Notes: generated from the letters alone by a model not told the origin. A stretch of 64,000 bases of DNA from Planctomycetia bacterium (GCA_015200345.1 CP054187.1:3518470-3582469); one strand, 5' to 3'; shown: positions 54,749 through 64,000, counted from the first letter of the stretch. Made by a program: numbers and translations.

Positions 54749-56101
54749 TCAGGGCACGAGCAGATTGATGAACGGGCCGGCGTCCAGACCGTCGATGAAG
54801 GTATCCTGATTCACGTCGGCAAGGTTGACATCGCAGCCGCCGAACCCCATGGGGTCGAGCAGCGCCTGCACAAACGGGTCAACGTCGTTGAGATTGACGG
54901 TCAGATCGCAGTTCAGGTCACCCAGCGGCGGCTGCGGCACCCAGGTGGCGAGCGAGCGCGGCGCGATGCCATTCGTCGAATACGCGCCCGGGCCGTTCAT
55001 ATTGAGCGAGCCGTCCGGGGCAACCTTGAACGAATAGACGCCCATGATTCCGTCCGTCGCAGTCGAGTTGTCGGTGACGAACATGAAATCGCCCATCGTG
55101 CGCACATCGCCGAGCGTGCCTTGAAGGCCGACATCGAACATGTACGGCGATGCGGTCAGCGCGCCGGTCACGGGATTCACGAGCAGTGTGCGGACCGTGG
55201 CATCGGTGCCGTGGCCCACGATGAGCACGGAATCATCCCCGGTGAGAAAGACGTTGGAGGGCGACGCGCCGGGGGAGATGAACGGTGTCCCGTCCATGCC
55301 GGTGAGCGTTCCGTCGGGGTTGATCGTCATGCCGACGACTTTGTTTCCGCCGTCGCTGATGCCGCCGGCCCCGTAGAGCTTGGTGCCGTCGTGGCTGACA
55401 GCGAGTTCGAGCGCGAACGGCGCGCCGGTGGATTCGGCGTCGAGCACAGTGAGCGAGCCGCCAGGGCCGATGGTCCAGGCGCGGATCATGCGATTCCCCG
55501 ATGAGTCATTCGCGTAGAGATAACTGCCCGACGGATGCACGGCGAGATAGCCGAGGCTGTTCGATACGGCGGTGACGGCGAAGGCAAACGTCATGGAGGG
55601 CACGGACGGGTCGAACCGCCAGACCCAGACGGAATCGGGATTGGTGCCGGTGATGGCGGCGGCGAAGTACTCGTTGTCGAGCCAGACGACATCGAGTGGG
55701 CCGTCCTGAAGGACGGGGAGCGTGACCTGGTGGAGCAACGTGACGCTGGCGTCGGCGTTGACGCGGAAAAAGCTGATGCCGTCAAAATCGCCGGCGGGGT
55801 GAACGGTGACCAGATGTCGCCCGTCGGGCGTGAGCGAGATTTCATACGCGTTGCAGCCGGGGCAGGGGTCGCTGATCGTGGCGCGCGTTCCGGTGACGAC
55901 TTTGTTGACGAACTGCAATTCGCCGTTGGTGTCGACGCGGAATGCAGAAACGCTGCCTTCGAGGTTTCCGTTGTTGGAGACGAAGAGCGCGGGGGTGCTG
56001 GACTGCGCGAACGCGCGTTGCGGGGTTGTGCCGGTTGCGGCAACGACTCCGAGCGTGAACGTTAACAGCATCAGGCGTCCGTTAATCGTGTGAGCATTCA
56101 T
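54749..56101 (-). CDS. Secreted lactonase-like seven-bladed propeller with dockerin-like tail
   Basis: A 450-aa protein with GGGAGG about eight bases before the ATG. The signal peptide ends near AFAQ33. The ~340-residue body has repeated YVTN/6-phosphogluconolactonase-like units: VSNNGNLEGSVSAFRVDTNG, ISLTPDGRHLVTVHPAG, LAVHPSGSYLYANDSSGNRM and LAVSHDGTKLYGAG. The dockerin-like C-terminus is GDLNCDLTVNLNDVDPFVQA and DVNQDTFIDGLDAGPFINLL. Propellers of this kind may bind ligands or hydrolyse lactones; catalytic residues are not obvious, so only the fold is claimed. Confidence 0.85.
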   Translation of the reverse strand: MNAHTINGRLMLLTFTLGVVAATGTTPQRAFAQSSTPALFVSNNGNLEGSVSAFRVDTNGELQFVNKVVTGTRATISDPCPGCNAYEISLTPDGRHLVTVHPAGDFDGISFFRVNADASVTLLHQVTLPVLQDGPLDVVWLDNEYFAAAITGTNPDSVWVWRFDPSVPSMTFAFAVTAVSNSLGYLAVHPSGSYLYANDSSGNRMIRAWTIGPGGSLTVLDAESTGAPFALELAVSHDGTKLYGAGGISDGGNKVVGMTINPDGTLTGMDGTPFISPGASPSNVFLTGDDSVLIVGHGTDATVRTLLVNPVTGALTASPYMFDVGLQGTLGDVRTMGDFMFVTDNSTATDGIMGVYSFKVAPDGSLNMNGPGAYSTNGIAPRSLATWVPQPPLGDLNCDLTVNLNDVDPFVQALLDPMGFGGCDVNLADVNQDTFIDGLDAGPFINLLVP

Positions 56102-56128
56102 GACTGCTTCCTCCCTTGTTCGAAAAAA

Positions 56129-57820
56129 TCAGGGCAACAAGCCGTCGACAAGACGCGCGATGTCGCGCCCGTCGCGTTGGCCGTCGCCGTTGAGATCGGC
56201 GTTGTTGATCGGGCATCCGGGATAGGTCGAGGCGTAGGTCGTCGGATCGAGCAGCGCCAGGACAAACGGCGACACGTCGCCGAGGTCGCGTGCGCAATCG
56301 CAATTCATATCGCCGATCGGCGCGGTCGATCCGGTGATCACGAGATTTCCGATGCTGCTGTCGTGGCCGGTGTTGCCGTTGGCGTCGCGCGCGACGACTC
56401 GAATGCGCGCCGCGCTGGTGCAGAGGTTCGGTACGATCCAATTGTACGAGCCGGTGTCGGCGATGGCGGAGGCAATGACGGTGTCGAAGGAATTGCCGCC
56501 CGTCGTCGAGAGCAGAATATCCACGTTCGACACGGCGTTGTCGTCATCGGTGATCCAGTTGATGGTGACGCTGTTGCCGGGCGCGGGCAGGGTCTGGGCC
56601 GTGCGCGGCGTCTTGAGGTACACCGTCGGATTCGCTCCGCCGCGATGCTGCGGAACGTGCATGGCGATGCAGTGCATGACGCCGGCGGCGGTGACCATGG
56701 CCTGGCAGTTGATCTGCGCAACGCTGTATCCCGGCATGGCCGCCTGCCATGCGGCGAGGGCGGTGGCGTTTGACGGTTGCACCGTTGCGTTGGTATACGA
56801 CGGAAGCAGGATCAAATTGTTGCAAATCACGACGTTAGTATAAGTGTAATGCACGCCGCTCACGCTGAACGCGGGGACGCGGTACACCGTGTAGCCCATG
56901 CCGGCCATCGTCACCGCGGCGTTGTCACAGATGACATCCTGCGTCGAGCCGGGGTTGTTGGGCCAGTCGCTGATCATCACCTTCTGATCGCCGCAGACCT
57001 GCATCCACATGTCGATGTGCTGCGTGGCGTCGACCGTGGTCGGAAAAGGATCGAAGAACATGTGGTTCAACCCCTAGTACGTGTTCCAGATGTTCGTGAT
57101 CTGCGGCTCGGTCAATAAAGGATTCTCGTTGACGGTCAGGCGCGTGGCGAACGACTGCGTATTCGCGCTCAAATGGAAATTCCCGCCCCCGTGGATCAAC
57201 TCGTTCGGCGAGTACAGCGTCTGCAATTCATAATAGCCATGCTTCTTGTAATTCGAGAAGGCGGTCGGAATCACGTCGTCATTGGGTCGCGGCCGGTTGT
57301 ACCGGTGATCGACAATCACGCGACAATCACCTTGGTACACATAGCGCGGACCGTAATCGCGAATCCAAACCGTGTCCGTCGTCGCGATGAGAAACTTCAC
57401 GCGGCTCATGTTGGTGCCATTGCCGGACAGCGTGGTTGTGGCCGATGATTGCGCCGTGGCATTGGCCACGACGATGTAAGCGTTTGCATTGCCGGTCGTC
57501 GTGATCAGCCGGGCCATCTCGGCGATGATGCTCGTGTAGGACCGCCAATTCAGCAGGATGCCGTCCATTGGCTCGTATTCGGCGACGCAATGCAACGCGC
57601 CGGTCGGCGCCGCCGTCGCCACGCGCGGGACGGCCGGGCCGCCGGGGTTCTCGGCAAGCCAGCGCCGCTCGGTCTCGGTCAGGTATCGCGGGATCACGGC
57701 ATCCGGCGGAAAGACCAGTTCCCCGTCGACGATGACCGGTTCATCCACTTGTGCGATCGCGGAGGAAGAGGCAAGCAGGAATGCAGACAGGCAAAGGATG
57801 CCGCACAAAACCAGGCGCAT
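56129..57820 (-). pseudogene. Secreted peptidylarginine/agmatine deiminase-like protein with dockerin tail, interrupted by TAG
   Basis: One reading frame of 564 codons carries an in-frame TAG at 57074-57076. The N-terminal part (from ATG 57820, GGAG seven bases upstream) has a signal peptide and PAD landmarks YEPMDGILLNW, VWIRDYGPRYVY and IHGGGNFHLS. The continuation after the stop has HIDMW (catalytic His and Asp) and GVMHCIAMHVP (nucleophile Cys), then an Ig-like region, GDMNCDCARDLGDV and NADLNGDGQRDGRDI. Neither half alone holds all catalytic residues. Homologues have a residue at the position of the stop between the YxGxxxY-like region and the His-Asp motif. A nonsense mutation, a sequencing error or read-through are the options. 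Confidence 0.85.
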
Positions 57821-58032
57821 GAGATACTCCGATTCACGGGAGTGTCGACTCCCGAGAGGGACGATGTCGATCCGATCGACGGCGGGGTTGGTGTGGGGCC
57901 GGGCACCCTGGTCGATCGATTCCCCAATCCACGTCGGCCATTCTACCGTAAACGTGCGAATCGGATCAAGACAATTCCCCGCCGTCGCTCGGTGCGTTGG
58001 CGGACCTAAGCCCAGCGGATAACATCACTTGC

Positions 58033-59412
58033 ATGAGCGCCGCATTCCTTCGCTGCATTCGACCAGCCTGCGCCGCGGCGTACGATCTGGGCGACGAACG
58101 CTACGAATGCGGTCGTTGCGGCGGGCTGCTGGATGTCGCGTACGACTGGACTCGTTTGAAGCCGCCGGCGTCATTATCGTTCTTTGAGTCACGCTGGAGC
58201 CGCCGGGTCGCGTCGCTCGACTTTTCGGGCGTGTGGCGGTTTCGCGAATTGCTGCCGTTCGCCAACGCGGATGACCTCGTCACGCTTGGCGAGGGCCAGA
58301 CGCTGTTGCAAGCGGCGAACCCCGCCACGATGGACCTGCCGCTTCAGCCGGGCCGGCTGTACCTGCAATACGAGGGCATGAACCCGTCGGGCAGTTTCAA
58401 GGACAACGGCATGGCCGCGGCCTTCACGATGGCCCGGCGATTGGGGCGACCGCTGGTCGGGTGCGCGTCGACGGGCAACACCAGCGCGAGTTTGGCGATG
58501 TACGCGGCAAACACGCGGCTGCGCGACGGCCGCGCGATGAAGTCGGTTGTCTTTATCGGCGCAGGCAAGATCGCATTCGGGAAACTCTCCCAGGCGCTGG
58601 ATCACGGCGCGATCACGCTTCAGATCGACGGCGATTTCGACGCCTGCATGGCGCGCGTGCGCGAGGCGGCCGGGCGGCTGGGTCTCTACCTGATGAACTC
58701 GGTGAACCCGTTCCGGCTCGAAGGACAGAAGTCGATCATGTACCGCGTGCTGGAGGGGCTGGGGTGGGAAGTCCCCGACTGGATCGTCGTGCCGGGCGGC
58801 AACCTCGGCAACAGCAGTGCGTTCGGAAAAGCATTCATCGAACTGCGCGAGCTGGGGCTGATCCCGCGCATGCCGCGGCTGGCGATCGTCAACGCGCGCG
58901 GCGCGAACACGCTGTGCGAGCTCGTAAACGCGCGCGGGTTGCGCTGGAATGGCGGACAATGGGACGCAGCCGGGGCGCAAACGTACTACGCCGAGCAGGC
59001 CGCGGCCGGTCGACGCGCGCGGACGGTCGCGACGGCGATTGAGATCGCGCACCCGGTGAACCTCTCGAAAGCGCTTCGATCGCTGGATGCGATGAACGGC
59101 GTCGTGTGCGAGGTGAGCGACGAGGAGATCCTCGACGAGAAGGCGCGGATCGGCCGGCACGGCCTGGGCTGCGAGCCGGCCAGCGCCGCCAGCGTGGCCG
59201 GGCTGCGCCAGTTGCTTGCGAGGGGCGTTGTCGAGCAGGATGCGCGCGTCGTGTGCATCCTGACCGGTCACGCGCTGAAGGACCCCGACGCGACGGTGAC
59301 CTACCACGCCGGCGGCGCGAGTGGCCCCGCGCGCGGGCGACATTCGAATCAACCGATCCGCGTCGCGAACGATCTCGACGCGATCTGCCGCGCGATCGAA
59401 TCCGCTCCGTGA
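58033..59412 (+). CDS. thrC: Threonine synthase
   Basis: A PLP enzyme converting O-phosphohomoserine to threonine. The start at 58033 ([13 protein letters not shown]) gives 459 aa; 12 upstream codons are less supported. An N-terminal zinc-ribbon-like motif (Cys8, Cys13, Cys26, Cys29) precedes the fold, as in many bacterial ThrC. The PLP Lys123 is in [11 protein letters not shown], with [27 protein letters not shown] and the C-terminal [12 protein letters not shown] as family blocks. It probably forms an operon with dapB, 89 bases downstream. No thrA or thrB is adjacent. Confidence 0.93.
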   Translation: MSAAFLRCIRPACAAAYDLGDERYECGRCGGLLDVAYDWTRLKPPASLSFFESRWSRRVASLDFSGVWRFRELLPFANADDLVTLGEGQTLLQAANPATMDLPLQPGRLYLQYEGMNPSGSFKDNGMAAAFTMARRLGRPLVGCASTGNTSASLAMYAANTRLRDGRAMKSVVFIGAGKIAFGKLSQALDHGAITLQIDGDFDACMARVREAAGRLGLYLMNSVNPFRLEGQKSIMYRVLEGLGWEVPDWIVVPGGNLGNSSAFGKAFIELRELGLIPRMPRLAIVNARGANTLCELVNARGLRWNGGQWDAAGAQTYYAEQAAAGRRARTVATAIEIAHPVNLSKALRSLDAMNGVVCEVSDEEILDEKARIGRHGLGCEPASAASVAGLRQLLARGVVEQDARVVCILTGHALKDPDATVTYHAGGASGPARGRHSNQPIRVANDLDAICRAIESAP

Positions 59413-59501
59413 AGCCGGTGAATGGCGATCCGTCGGTGTGGCGAGCAGAGGTATCCGGTGGACGTGAAGCGCGCGTAATCAAAGCAGAAGGAATGATCGA
59501 G

Positions 59502-60401
59502 ATGCCAATCAAACTCGCAATCGCCGGCGCGGCGGGGCGCATGGGGCGGCGACTCATCGCGCTGGCGTCGGCCGATGCGGAGTTGACCATCGCCGCGGCG
59601 TTGGAGGGGCCGCGTTGCCCGGAACTTGGACGCGACGCGGGCGAGTTGGTGGGCCTTGGCGCGATCGGTGTTCAAGTAACGACGCAAGAACCAAACGACG
59701 CGGCGGCGAAGGCAGACGCAACGTTCGACGCCCTGATCGACTTCTCCACGGCGGCGGCCACCGGCGCCTGGATCGACTGGTGCATGAAAGCCAAACGGCC
59801 GATCGTGATCGGCACAACGGGTCACGACGCGGCGGCGCAGGCGCGCATTCGCGCGGCGGCGCAGTCCATCGCGGTGCTGAAATCGGCGAACATGAGCGTG
59901 GGCGTGAACGTGCTGCTGCGGTTGGCACGCGAGGTGGGCGCGATGCTGGATGATTCGTACGACGTGGAAGTGGTCGAATCGCACCATCGTTTCAAGGTCG
60001 ACGCGCCCAGCGGAACGGCGCTGGCCCTGATCGAGGCCATTCAGCGCGGGCGAACCGACGCGGGCCGCGCAGCGGGAGAGGTGAACGCATCGCGCGCGGC
60101 GAATCCCTCCGAGCCGGGCCAGTCATGGACCGGAAGTGCGCCGCCAGACCCCGCCAAGCCGGCGGTCCCTCGGACCGGCCGCGCGCCCGGCGAGATCGGC
60201 GTGCACAGTTTGCGCATCGGCGACACGGTCGGCGAACACAGCGTGCAGTTCGGAAACCTCGGCGAGACGATCACGCTGGCGCACAGTGCGCATTCGCGCG
60301 ATACGTTCGCGGCGGGGGCACTTCGTGCGGCGAAATGGCTCGTGGGCCGCGCGCCGGGATTGTACGACATGCAGGATGTGCTCTTTGGCGAGCGACGATA
60401 G
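59502..60401 (+). CDS. dapB: 4-hydroxy-tetrahydrodipicolinate reductase
   Basis: It reduces hydroxytetrahydrodipicolinate with NAD(P)H in lysine and peptidoglycan diaminopimelate synthesis. The ATG at 59502 follows AAGGA by nine bases; an ATG three codons earlier is possible. The 299-aa protein has GAAGRMGRRL (9-18), IGTTGH, SANMSVGVNVL and the active-site ESHHRFKVDAPSGTAL (His161, His162, Lys165). A ~35-residue Pro/Ala/Ser-rich insertion (NPSEPGQSWTGSAPPDPAKP) lies before GEIGVHSLRIGDTVGEH; most DapB proteins are ~270 aa. thrC precedes it, consistent with joint aspartate-family regulation. Confidence 0.93.
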   Translation: MPIKLAIAGAAGRMGRRLIALASADAELTIAAALEGPRCPELGRDAGELVGLGAIGVQVTTQEPNDAAAKADATFDALIDFSTAAATGAWIDWCMKAKRPIVIGTTGHDAAAQARIRAAAQSIAVLKSANMSVGVNVLLRLAREVGAMLDDSYDVEVVESHHRFKVDAPSGTALALIEAIQRGRTDAGRAAGEVNASRAANPSEPGQSWTGSAPPDPAKPAVPRTGRAPGEIGVHSLRIGDTVGEHSVQFGNLGETITLAHSAHSRDTFAAGALRAAKWLVGRAPGLYDMQDVLFGERR

Positions 60402-60428
60402 CCGGCGACCGTCACGAGCAAGGGCCGC

Positions 60429-61385
60429 TCAATCACCGGTACCGCCGCCGATGCTGATCGCGCACTGCGCGTCATCACGGGGAAGATCACAAACCGGCGG
60501 CCGCGGATAACAATCCATCCGCCAATTCTCTCCGCGCAACACCCAGTAGCCTCCGTATTGATCGGAGAGGTCCTGCTGCCCGGCCAGATGGATCGCGCCA
60601 GCGTGACCATCGACGAAGAGCACGTTGAATAGGTTCGCCTTCCGATGCCAGCCCATCGTGCGGTAGGTCGGCGCATTCCACTTTGCAACTTCGGTGATCG
60701 CCTCTTCCAGAATGACCGTCGTTGCGGCGTCCGGCACCTGGGTCGCGGGTCGCATGTAGGGGCCGTAGAAATGTTTTTTGTAGTTCGGCGTATTGTTCGT
60801 AAAGTTGATGTGATTGTTCAGGCGGTAGCTGCTGCCGGTCGTAACGTGCGTCGGACGGTTTCGAACCTGCGCGCCGAGAAACCAATCGTCAAAATTGACC
60901 GGCGCTTCGGGGATGCCGGAATCGCCGAGACATTGATAGAGATTCCATTTCGTATTACGGCCATCCTGAAACAGGTATTTGTTCAGCAGACGGTTTTCGG
61001 CGATAAAATCCGGACTGGCGTACACCAGCATGCCGGTCGCGCCGCCGTATTCAAACTCGCCGTCGTACCACCAGCTGATTTCGGCGCGAGGGTGCACCGG
61101 GCTGGTAAACCCCTGCGGATCGTCCGTGCTGTAGGTCGAGAATGCGATTCCCAGCTCGCGCATGTTCGCCAGGCACTTCACCTTCGTCCCCTCGGACCGC
61201 GCCGAACCGAGCGCCGGCAGCAGCAGCGCCAGCAGCGTCGCGATGATGGCGATGGCAACGAGCAGTTCCAGCAGCGTGAAGGCGGTGCCCGTGGTGCGAC
61301 TCCGGCGACGTCGCCTGCCGGCAGGCCCAGGCCGCTCACAACGCGGGGCGATGGATCGGTTCAAACGGAGTGCTCTGCGTCTCAT
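60429..61385 (-). CDS. Type II pseudopilin-like protein with H-x9-DG motif
   Basis: A 318-aa protein of the planctomycete prepilin-like group. After a long Arg-rich lead (RRRRRSRTTGTA) comes a class III signal FTLLELLVAIAIIATLLALL. The residue before the Phe is Ala rather than the usual Gly, which might weaken prepilin peptidase cleavage. The globular domain ends with GWHRKANLFNVLFVDGHAG, the H-x9-DG motif typical of planctomycete DUF1559-like proteins. It is probably exported and membrane-anchored by the N-terminal helix; a type II secretion or pseudopilus role is possible. The tail is rich in Cys and Gly. The gene is convergent with dapB, 28 bases apart. Confidence 0.85.
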   Translation of the reverse strand: MRRRALRLNRSIAPRCERPGPAGRRRRRSRTTGTAFTLLELLVAIAIIATLLALLLPALGSARSEGTKVKCLANMRELGIAFSTYSTDDPQGFTSPVHPRAEISWWYDGEFEYGGATGMLVYASPDFIAENRLLNKYLFQDGRNTKWNLYQCLGDSGIPEAPVNFDDWFLGAQVRNRPTHVTTGSSYRLNNHINFTNNTPNYKKHFYGPYMRPATQVPDAATTVILEEAITEVAKWNAPTYRTMGWHRKANLFNVLFVDGHAGAIHLAGQQDLSDQYGGYWVLRGENWRMDCYPRPPVCDLPRDDAQCAISIGGGTGD

Positions 61386-61506
61386 GAGACCCGCTCAATC
61401 GGGACTGGTACACACAGCGGTCCGCTGCGGGAGATGATCCCTTCATTGTATCGTGCGAGCCGTCAAATGAGAATGAGCCGGTATGCGGGGACCAACGGGA
61501 GTCACG

Positions 61507-62403
61507 ATGACGATGGCAACCAATTGGCTGATCACCGGCGCGGGTGGGCAGTTCGGCAGTGTGCTGCTCGCGCAACTCGTCAGTGCGGGGTACGATGCGC
61601 GCGGCTGGGTCTCGCCGCGCGGGCCGAAACCGCGCGCCGGGCGCTGCGAAGCGGTCGATTTGTGCGACGCCGCGAGCGGCTTGGCGCTGCTGGACTCCAC
61701 CCGGCCGCGTGTGATCGTACACGCTGCGGCGGTAACGAGCGTGCAGGCGGCCTACGACGATCCCGGTGCGGCGCGGCGCACGAACGTCGACGCGACGAAG
61801 CGGCTGGCGGAATGGGCGGCGGGTCACGACGCGCGATTGATTTACATCTCCACAGACATGGTGTTCGACGGATCGGCCGCTCCGTACGACGAGTCGGCGG
61901 CGACCTGTCCGGTGTCGCGGTACGGTCGATCCAAAGCGGACGCCGAAGAAGCCGTGCGCGCGATCGGCGGTGACGCGCTGATCGTGCGACTGCCGCTGCT
62001 GTACGGGCTGCCGGCGGTGGATCGGCCGACGACGTTTGTCGGTCAGTTGGCGGCGCTGCGGGAGGGACGGGCGCTGCGGCTGTTCACCGACGAGTTTCGC
62101 ACGCCGATCGAGCTGGGCGATGCGGCGCGGGCGGTGATTGAGGCCGCCGCGTCAACAGCGACCGGTGTCTTGCACGTCGCCGGGCCGCAGCGATTGAGCC
62201 GGTACGAGATGATCGAGATCGCGGCGCGAGCACTGGCCATCGAGCGGCCGAACCTGACGCCAATCTCGCGCACCGAAGCAGGCGGACCGGAACCGCGCCC
62301 GGCCGACTTGAGCCTTTTGTGCCGGCGATTCGAACTGCTGTTCGGCCGCGCGCCGGGTCGGCCGATGGCGGAAACAATGAGACAAATAGTGAAAAGCGAA
62401 TAG
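61507..62403 (+). CDS. RmlD-like SDR (dTDP-4-dehydrorhamnose reductase family)
   Basis: A 298-aa extended SDR. The start at 61507 has GGGAG about six bases upstream. The dinucleotide motif is ITGAGGQFGSVL, where GGQFG matches the RmlD GxxGQxG pattern. VIVHAAAVTSVQAAYDDP, TNVDATKRLAEWA, YISTDMVFDG and the active-site YGRSK are present. It could make dTDP-rhamnose, but no rmlA, B or C genes are adjacent, and related SDRs act on other sugars or on methionine adenosyltransferase, so the substrate is open. A terminator follows. Confidence 0.85.
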   Translation: MTMATNWLITGAGGQFGSVLLAQLVSAGYDARGWVSPRGPKPRAGRCEAVDLCDAASGLALLDSTRPRVIVHAAAVTSVQAAYDDPGAARRTNVDATKRLAEWAAGHDARLIYISTDMVFDGSAAPYDESAATCPVSRYGRSKADAEEAVRAIGGDALIVRLPLLYGLPAVDRPTTFVGQLAALREGRALRLFTDEFRTPIELGDAARAVIEAAASTATGVLHVAGPQRLSRYEMIEIAARALAIERPNLTPISRTEAGGPEPRPADLSLLCRRFELLFGRAPGRPMAETMRQIVKSE

Positions 62404-62449
62404 GAGACCGCAGGGTGCGTCCTGGACGCGCCCTGAATCGCGCAAAATG

Positions 62450-62498
62450 AAAGGGGTTCGCGGCGATCGAGAATCTCTCGGCGCCGCGAACCCCTTTT
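62450..62498 (+). terminator. Strong hairpin terminator between the RmlD-like and dockerin genes
   Basis: AAAGGGGTTCGCGGCG pairs perfectly with CGCCGCGAACCCCTTT over 16 bases, with T or A runs on both sides. It can act for both convergent genes. Confidence 0.85.
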
Positions 62499-62537
62499 AC
62501 AATCCCATTTCTACATTCCGCTATTCGACCTTCCGGC

Positions 62538-64000
62538 CTACGGACAGCCGTTGCCGAGCAGGCAGTCAACGAACAGGATGCGGTCGTTGCCGCTCAAGTC
62601 GCCGCTGGCGTCCATGTCGGCGCAGCCGCAGCCCGGTGCGTAGGCGTCGTTCCCGATCGTGCAGTTGACGAACTGCTGCACATCGAGACCGTCGCGGAAC
62701 GTGTCGCCGTTCAGATCGCCCTTCAGGGCGCACTGCGGCGCGAACCAGTCGAGCACGCGCTGCATGACGGCCTGTCGATTGGCCGGGGTGCTGATCGCCT
62801 CCCACGGGAAGCCGAAGAAGACGGTCTTATAGACCGGCGTCTCCTTGTAGATCGCCGCCTCCGGCGGCGTGCCGGCATTGCCGCTGAAGGCCAGCAGCGC
62901 CGTGGCGTTGGGGCTGATCCGATCGCTGAAGTTCGTGAACGGATAGCTCAACGTGTACGGGCCGTAGCCGGAGAACAGGGCGTTCTGCCCGGTGACGGTC
63001 GTCTGGTTCACGTCGTTGGTGCCGGGGCTGGCCATGCCGAGGTAGTTCTGCATGAAGGCCGTCGGAACGCCGGTCGGGCTATCCCGATCGTACAGGTAAT
63101 CCTGGCTGACGATCCACAACCGCTTGCCCGTGTTGAGCCACGCCTCCAGCGCCGCCTCACCAGCCGCGCCGGGGCCGCAGAACCCGCCGAACTCGTCGCC
63201 GGTGAACCAGATGACGATCTTGTACGGGCTTAGCTGGGCCGCGGTCGGCTCGTTGTCGGTGTTGTTGGTGTCCCAGACATCGTAACTACGGCCAAGGGCG
63301 TCGAGCGCGGCGGTGTAGGTCGCGCGGACATCCGGGCCGTTGTCGTCGTCATCGACGAGGAGAATCTGCGGGAACGATCGCGTCGTGAAGCTCCACTCGG
63401 CCGAGTTTGGACCGGTGCCGCAGAGATTGGTCGAGCGCACACGCCAGTAATAAGTCGTGTCGCTTAACAGATCGGCGCCGGGTGTCCACGTTGGATTAAG
63501 CAGGCCGGTGGCGCTTTGCACGATGTTCGTGAAGCCGGCGTCGGACGCGACCTCGATCGTGTAGCTGACGCCCTGCGCCGGGACGTTCCACGTGAAGTTC
63601 GGCCGAAGTGCCTGATTGGTGACACCATTCGCCGGGGCCGTGAGCGTCGGTGCGGCCGGAGCAGACGTGTAGAGATTCAGCCCGGCGACAACCGAGCGAT
63701 TGATCGCGCCGGAGACGCCGTCAATCTGAACGTTGTAATTGCCGGCGGAGGCCGCGCCGGTGTTGGAAATGGTCAGCGTCGCCATGCTCGGCGGCGTGAC
63801 CGGGTTGGGACTGATGTTGGCCGTCGTGCCGCCCGGGTTGCCGCTGACGCTCAACGTCACCGGGTCGGTATAGCCCATGATCGAGCCGACATCGATGGTG
63901 TAGACCGCATCGGCCGGGGCACAGACGTCCTGCGGCGAGGGCGAGACCCCGAGCGTGAAGCTCGGATCCTGCGCACAATTGTAGCAGACGAGGGCGAAGT
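62538..64000 (-). CDS. C-terminal part of a large secreted protein with Ig-like domains and dockerin-like tail
   Basis: The frame is open to the window edge; residues upstream of the first in-window ATG (63878) read CAQDPSFTLGVSPSPQDVC and are clearly coding, so the gene starts outside. About 486 residues are visible. A bacterial Ig-like domain (TLSVSGNPGGTTANISPNP) is followed by a fibronectin-like domain (LRPNFTWNVPAQGVSYTIEV) and an alpha/beta domain beginning PQILLVDDDDNGPDVRATYT. The dockerin-like end is GDLNGDTFRDGLDVQQFVNC and DMDASGDLSGNDRILFVDCL. This layout is seen at the end of secreted peptidases, so the missing part may be a protease; that is inference. Confidence 0.82.
   Translation of the reverse strand, partial: FALVCYNCAQDPSFTLGVSPSPQDVCAPADAVYTIDVGSIMGYTDPVTLSVSGNPGGTTANISPNPVTPPSMATLTISNTGAASAGNYNVQIDGVSGAINRSVVAGLNLYTSAPAAPTLTAPANGVTNQALRPNFTWNVPAQGVSYTIEVASDAGFTNIVQSATGLLNPTWTPGADLLSDTTYYWRVRSTNLCGTGPNSAEWSFTTRSFPQILLVDDDDNGPDVRATYTAALDALGRSYDVWDTNNTDNEPTAAQLSPYKIVIWFTGDEFGGFCGPGAAGEAALEAWLNTGKRLWIVSQDYLYDRDSPTGVPTAFMQNYLGMASPGTNDVNQTTVTGQNALFSGYGPYTLSYPFTNFSDRISPNATALLAFSGNAGTPPEAAIYKETPVYKTVFFGFPWEAISTPANRQAVMQRVLDWFAPQCALKGDLNGDTFRDGLDVQQFVNCTIGNDAYAPGCGCADMDASGDLSGNDRILFVDCLLGNGCP

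Noticed and set aside
57074..57076. TAG read as pyrrolysine in the deiminase gene
   Set aside because: TAG ends several normal genes in this window, no pyl genes are seen, and the position does not correspond to a known pyrrolysine site in the family.

Overview
The window is high-GC bacterial chromosome that most resembles a member of the Planctomycetota, probably Phycisphaerae-like. No 16S rRNA gene is present, so this placement is inferred. It rests on many secreted proteins ending in short dockerin-like tails (GDxNxDGxxDxxD), three proteins with PEP-CTERM anchors, a pseudopilin-like protein with a planctomycete-type H-x9-DG motif, a DNA-binding helix-turn-helix fused to a receiver domain, and housekeeping genes scattered among large secreted proteins. 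There is no phage, transposase, CRISPR array or rRNA operon.

Layout. 1-4.5 kb: the end of an unknown gene, a secreted unknown protein, a repeat-rich gap (67-bp tandem repeat plus dispersed palindromes), gap (GAPDH) and an alpha/beta-hydrolase lipoprotein. 4.7-9 kb: pruA, an HTH-receiver regulator, and small membrane or lipoproteins. 9-17 kb: an M14 carboxypeptidase with dockerin tail, an orphan sdhC, a cysteine-rich protein with a large internal duplication, a small secreted protein and an SGNH hydrolase. 17-22.5 kb: an NDUFA9-like reductase with gpmI, tRNA-Gln, an RDD protein and a secreted zinc phospholipase C-like protein. 22.7-28.3 kb: a GH31 glycosidase, nuoABC and a YbjQ protein. 28.5-39.4 kb: glyA, an unknown lipoprotein whose start lies in a 20-bp inverted repeat, a diguanylate cyclase, ppdK, a lipoprotein MsrA, a TlpA-like redoxin, kynU and rpsU. 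39.7-50.8 kb: a partial PEP-synthase-like kinase, three tandem paralogous PEP-CTERM proteins, a beta-helix dockerin protein overlapping an M48 protease, an LTxxQ-like protein, and two small genes. 51-64 kb: tRNA-Ser, a large BNR beta-propeller protein, a lactonase-like propeller, a secreted deiminase gene broken by an amber codon, thrC-dapB, a pseudopilin, an RmlD-like reductase and the 3' part of a secreted dockerin protein.

Central metabolism is represented by glycolysis and gluconeogenesis (gap, gpmI, ppdK), respiration (sdhC, nuoABC), amino-acid metabolism (pruA, glyA, kynU, thrC, dapB) and translation (rpsU, two tRNAs). These genes stand alone or in pairs, so full pathways must be completed elsewhere in the genome. 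Several genes have readable sigma70-like promoters (TTGACN, 16-18 bp, TATNNT), clearest before gap, each PEP-CTERM paralog, the beta-helix gene and both tRNAs.

The most unusual parts are the three-gene PEP-CTERM paralog array with its own promoters, the deiminase gene interrupted by TAG, the 152-bp antisense overlap between the beta-helix protein and the M48 protease, the truncated PEP-synthase-like kinase, and the large inverted repeat after glyA. I did not find a clearly new defence or biosynthetic system; the PEP-CTERM array is the best candidate for an uncharacterised surface-display locus.
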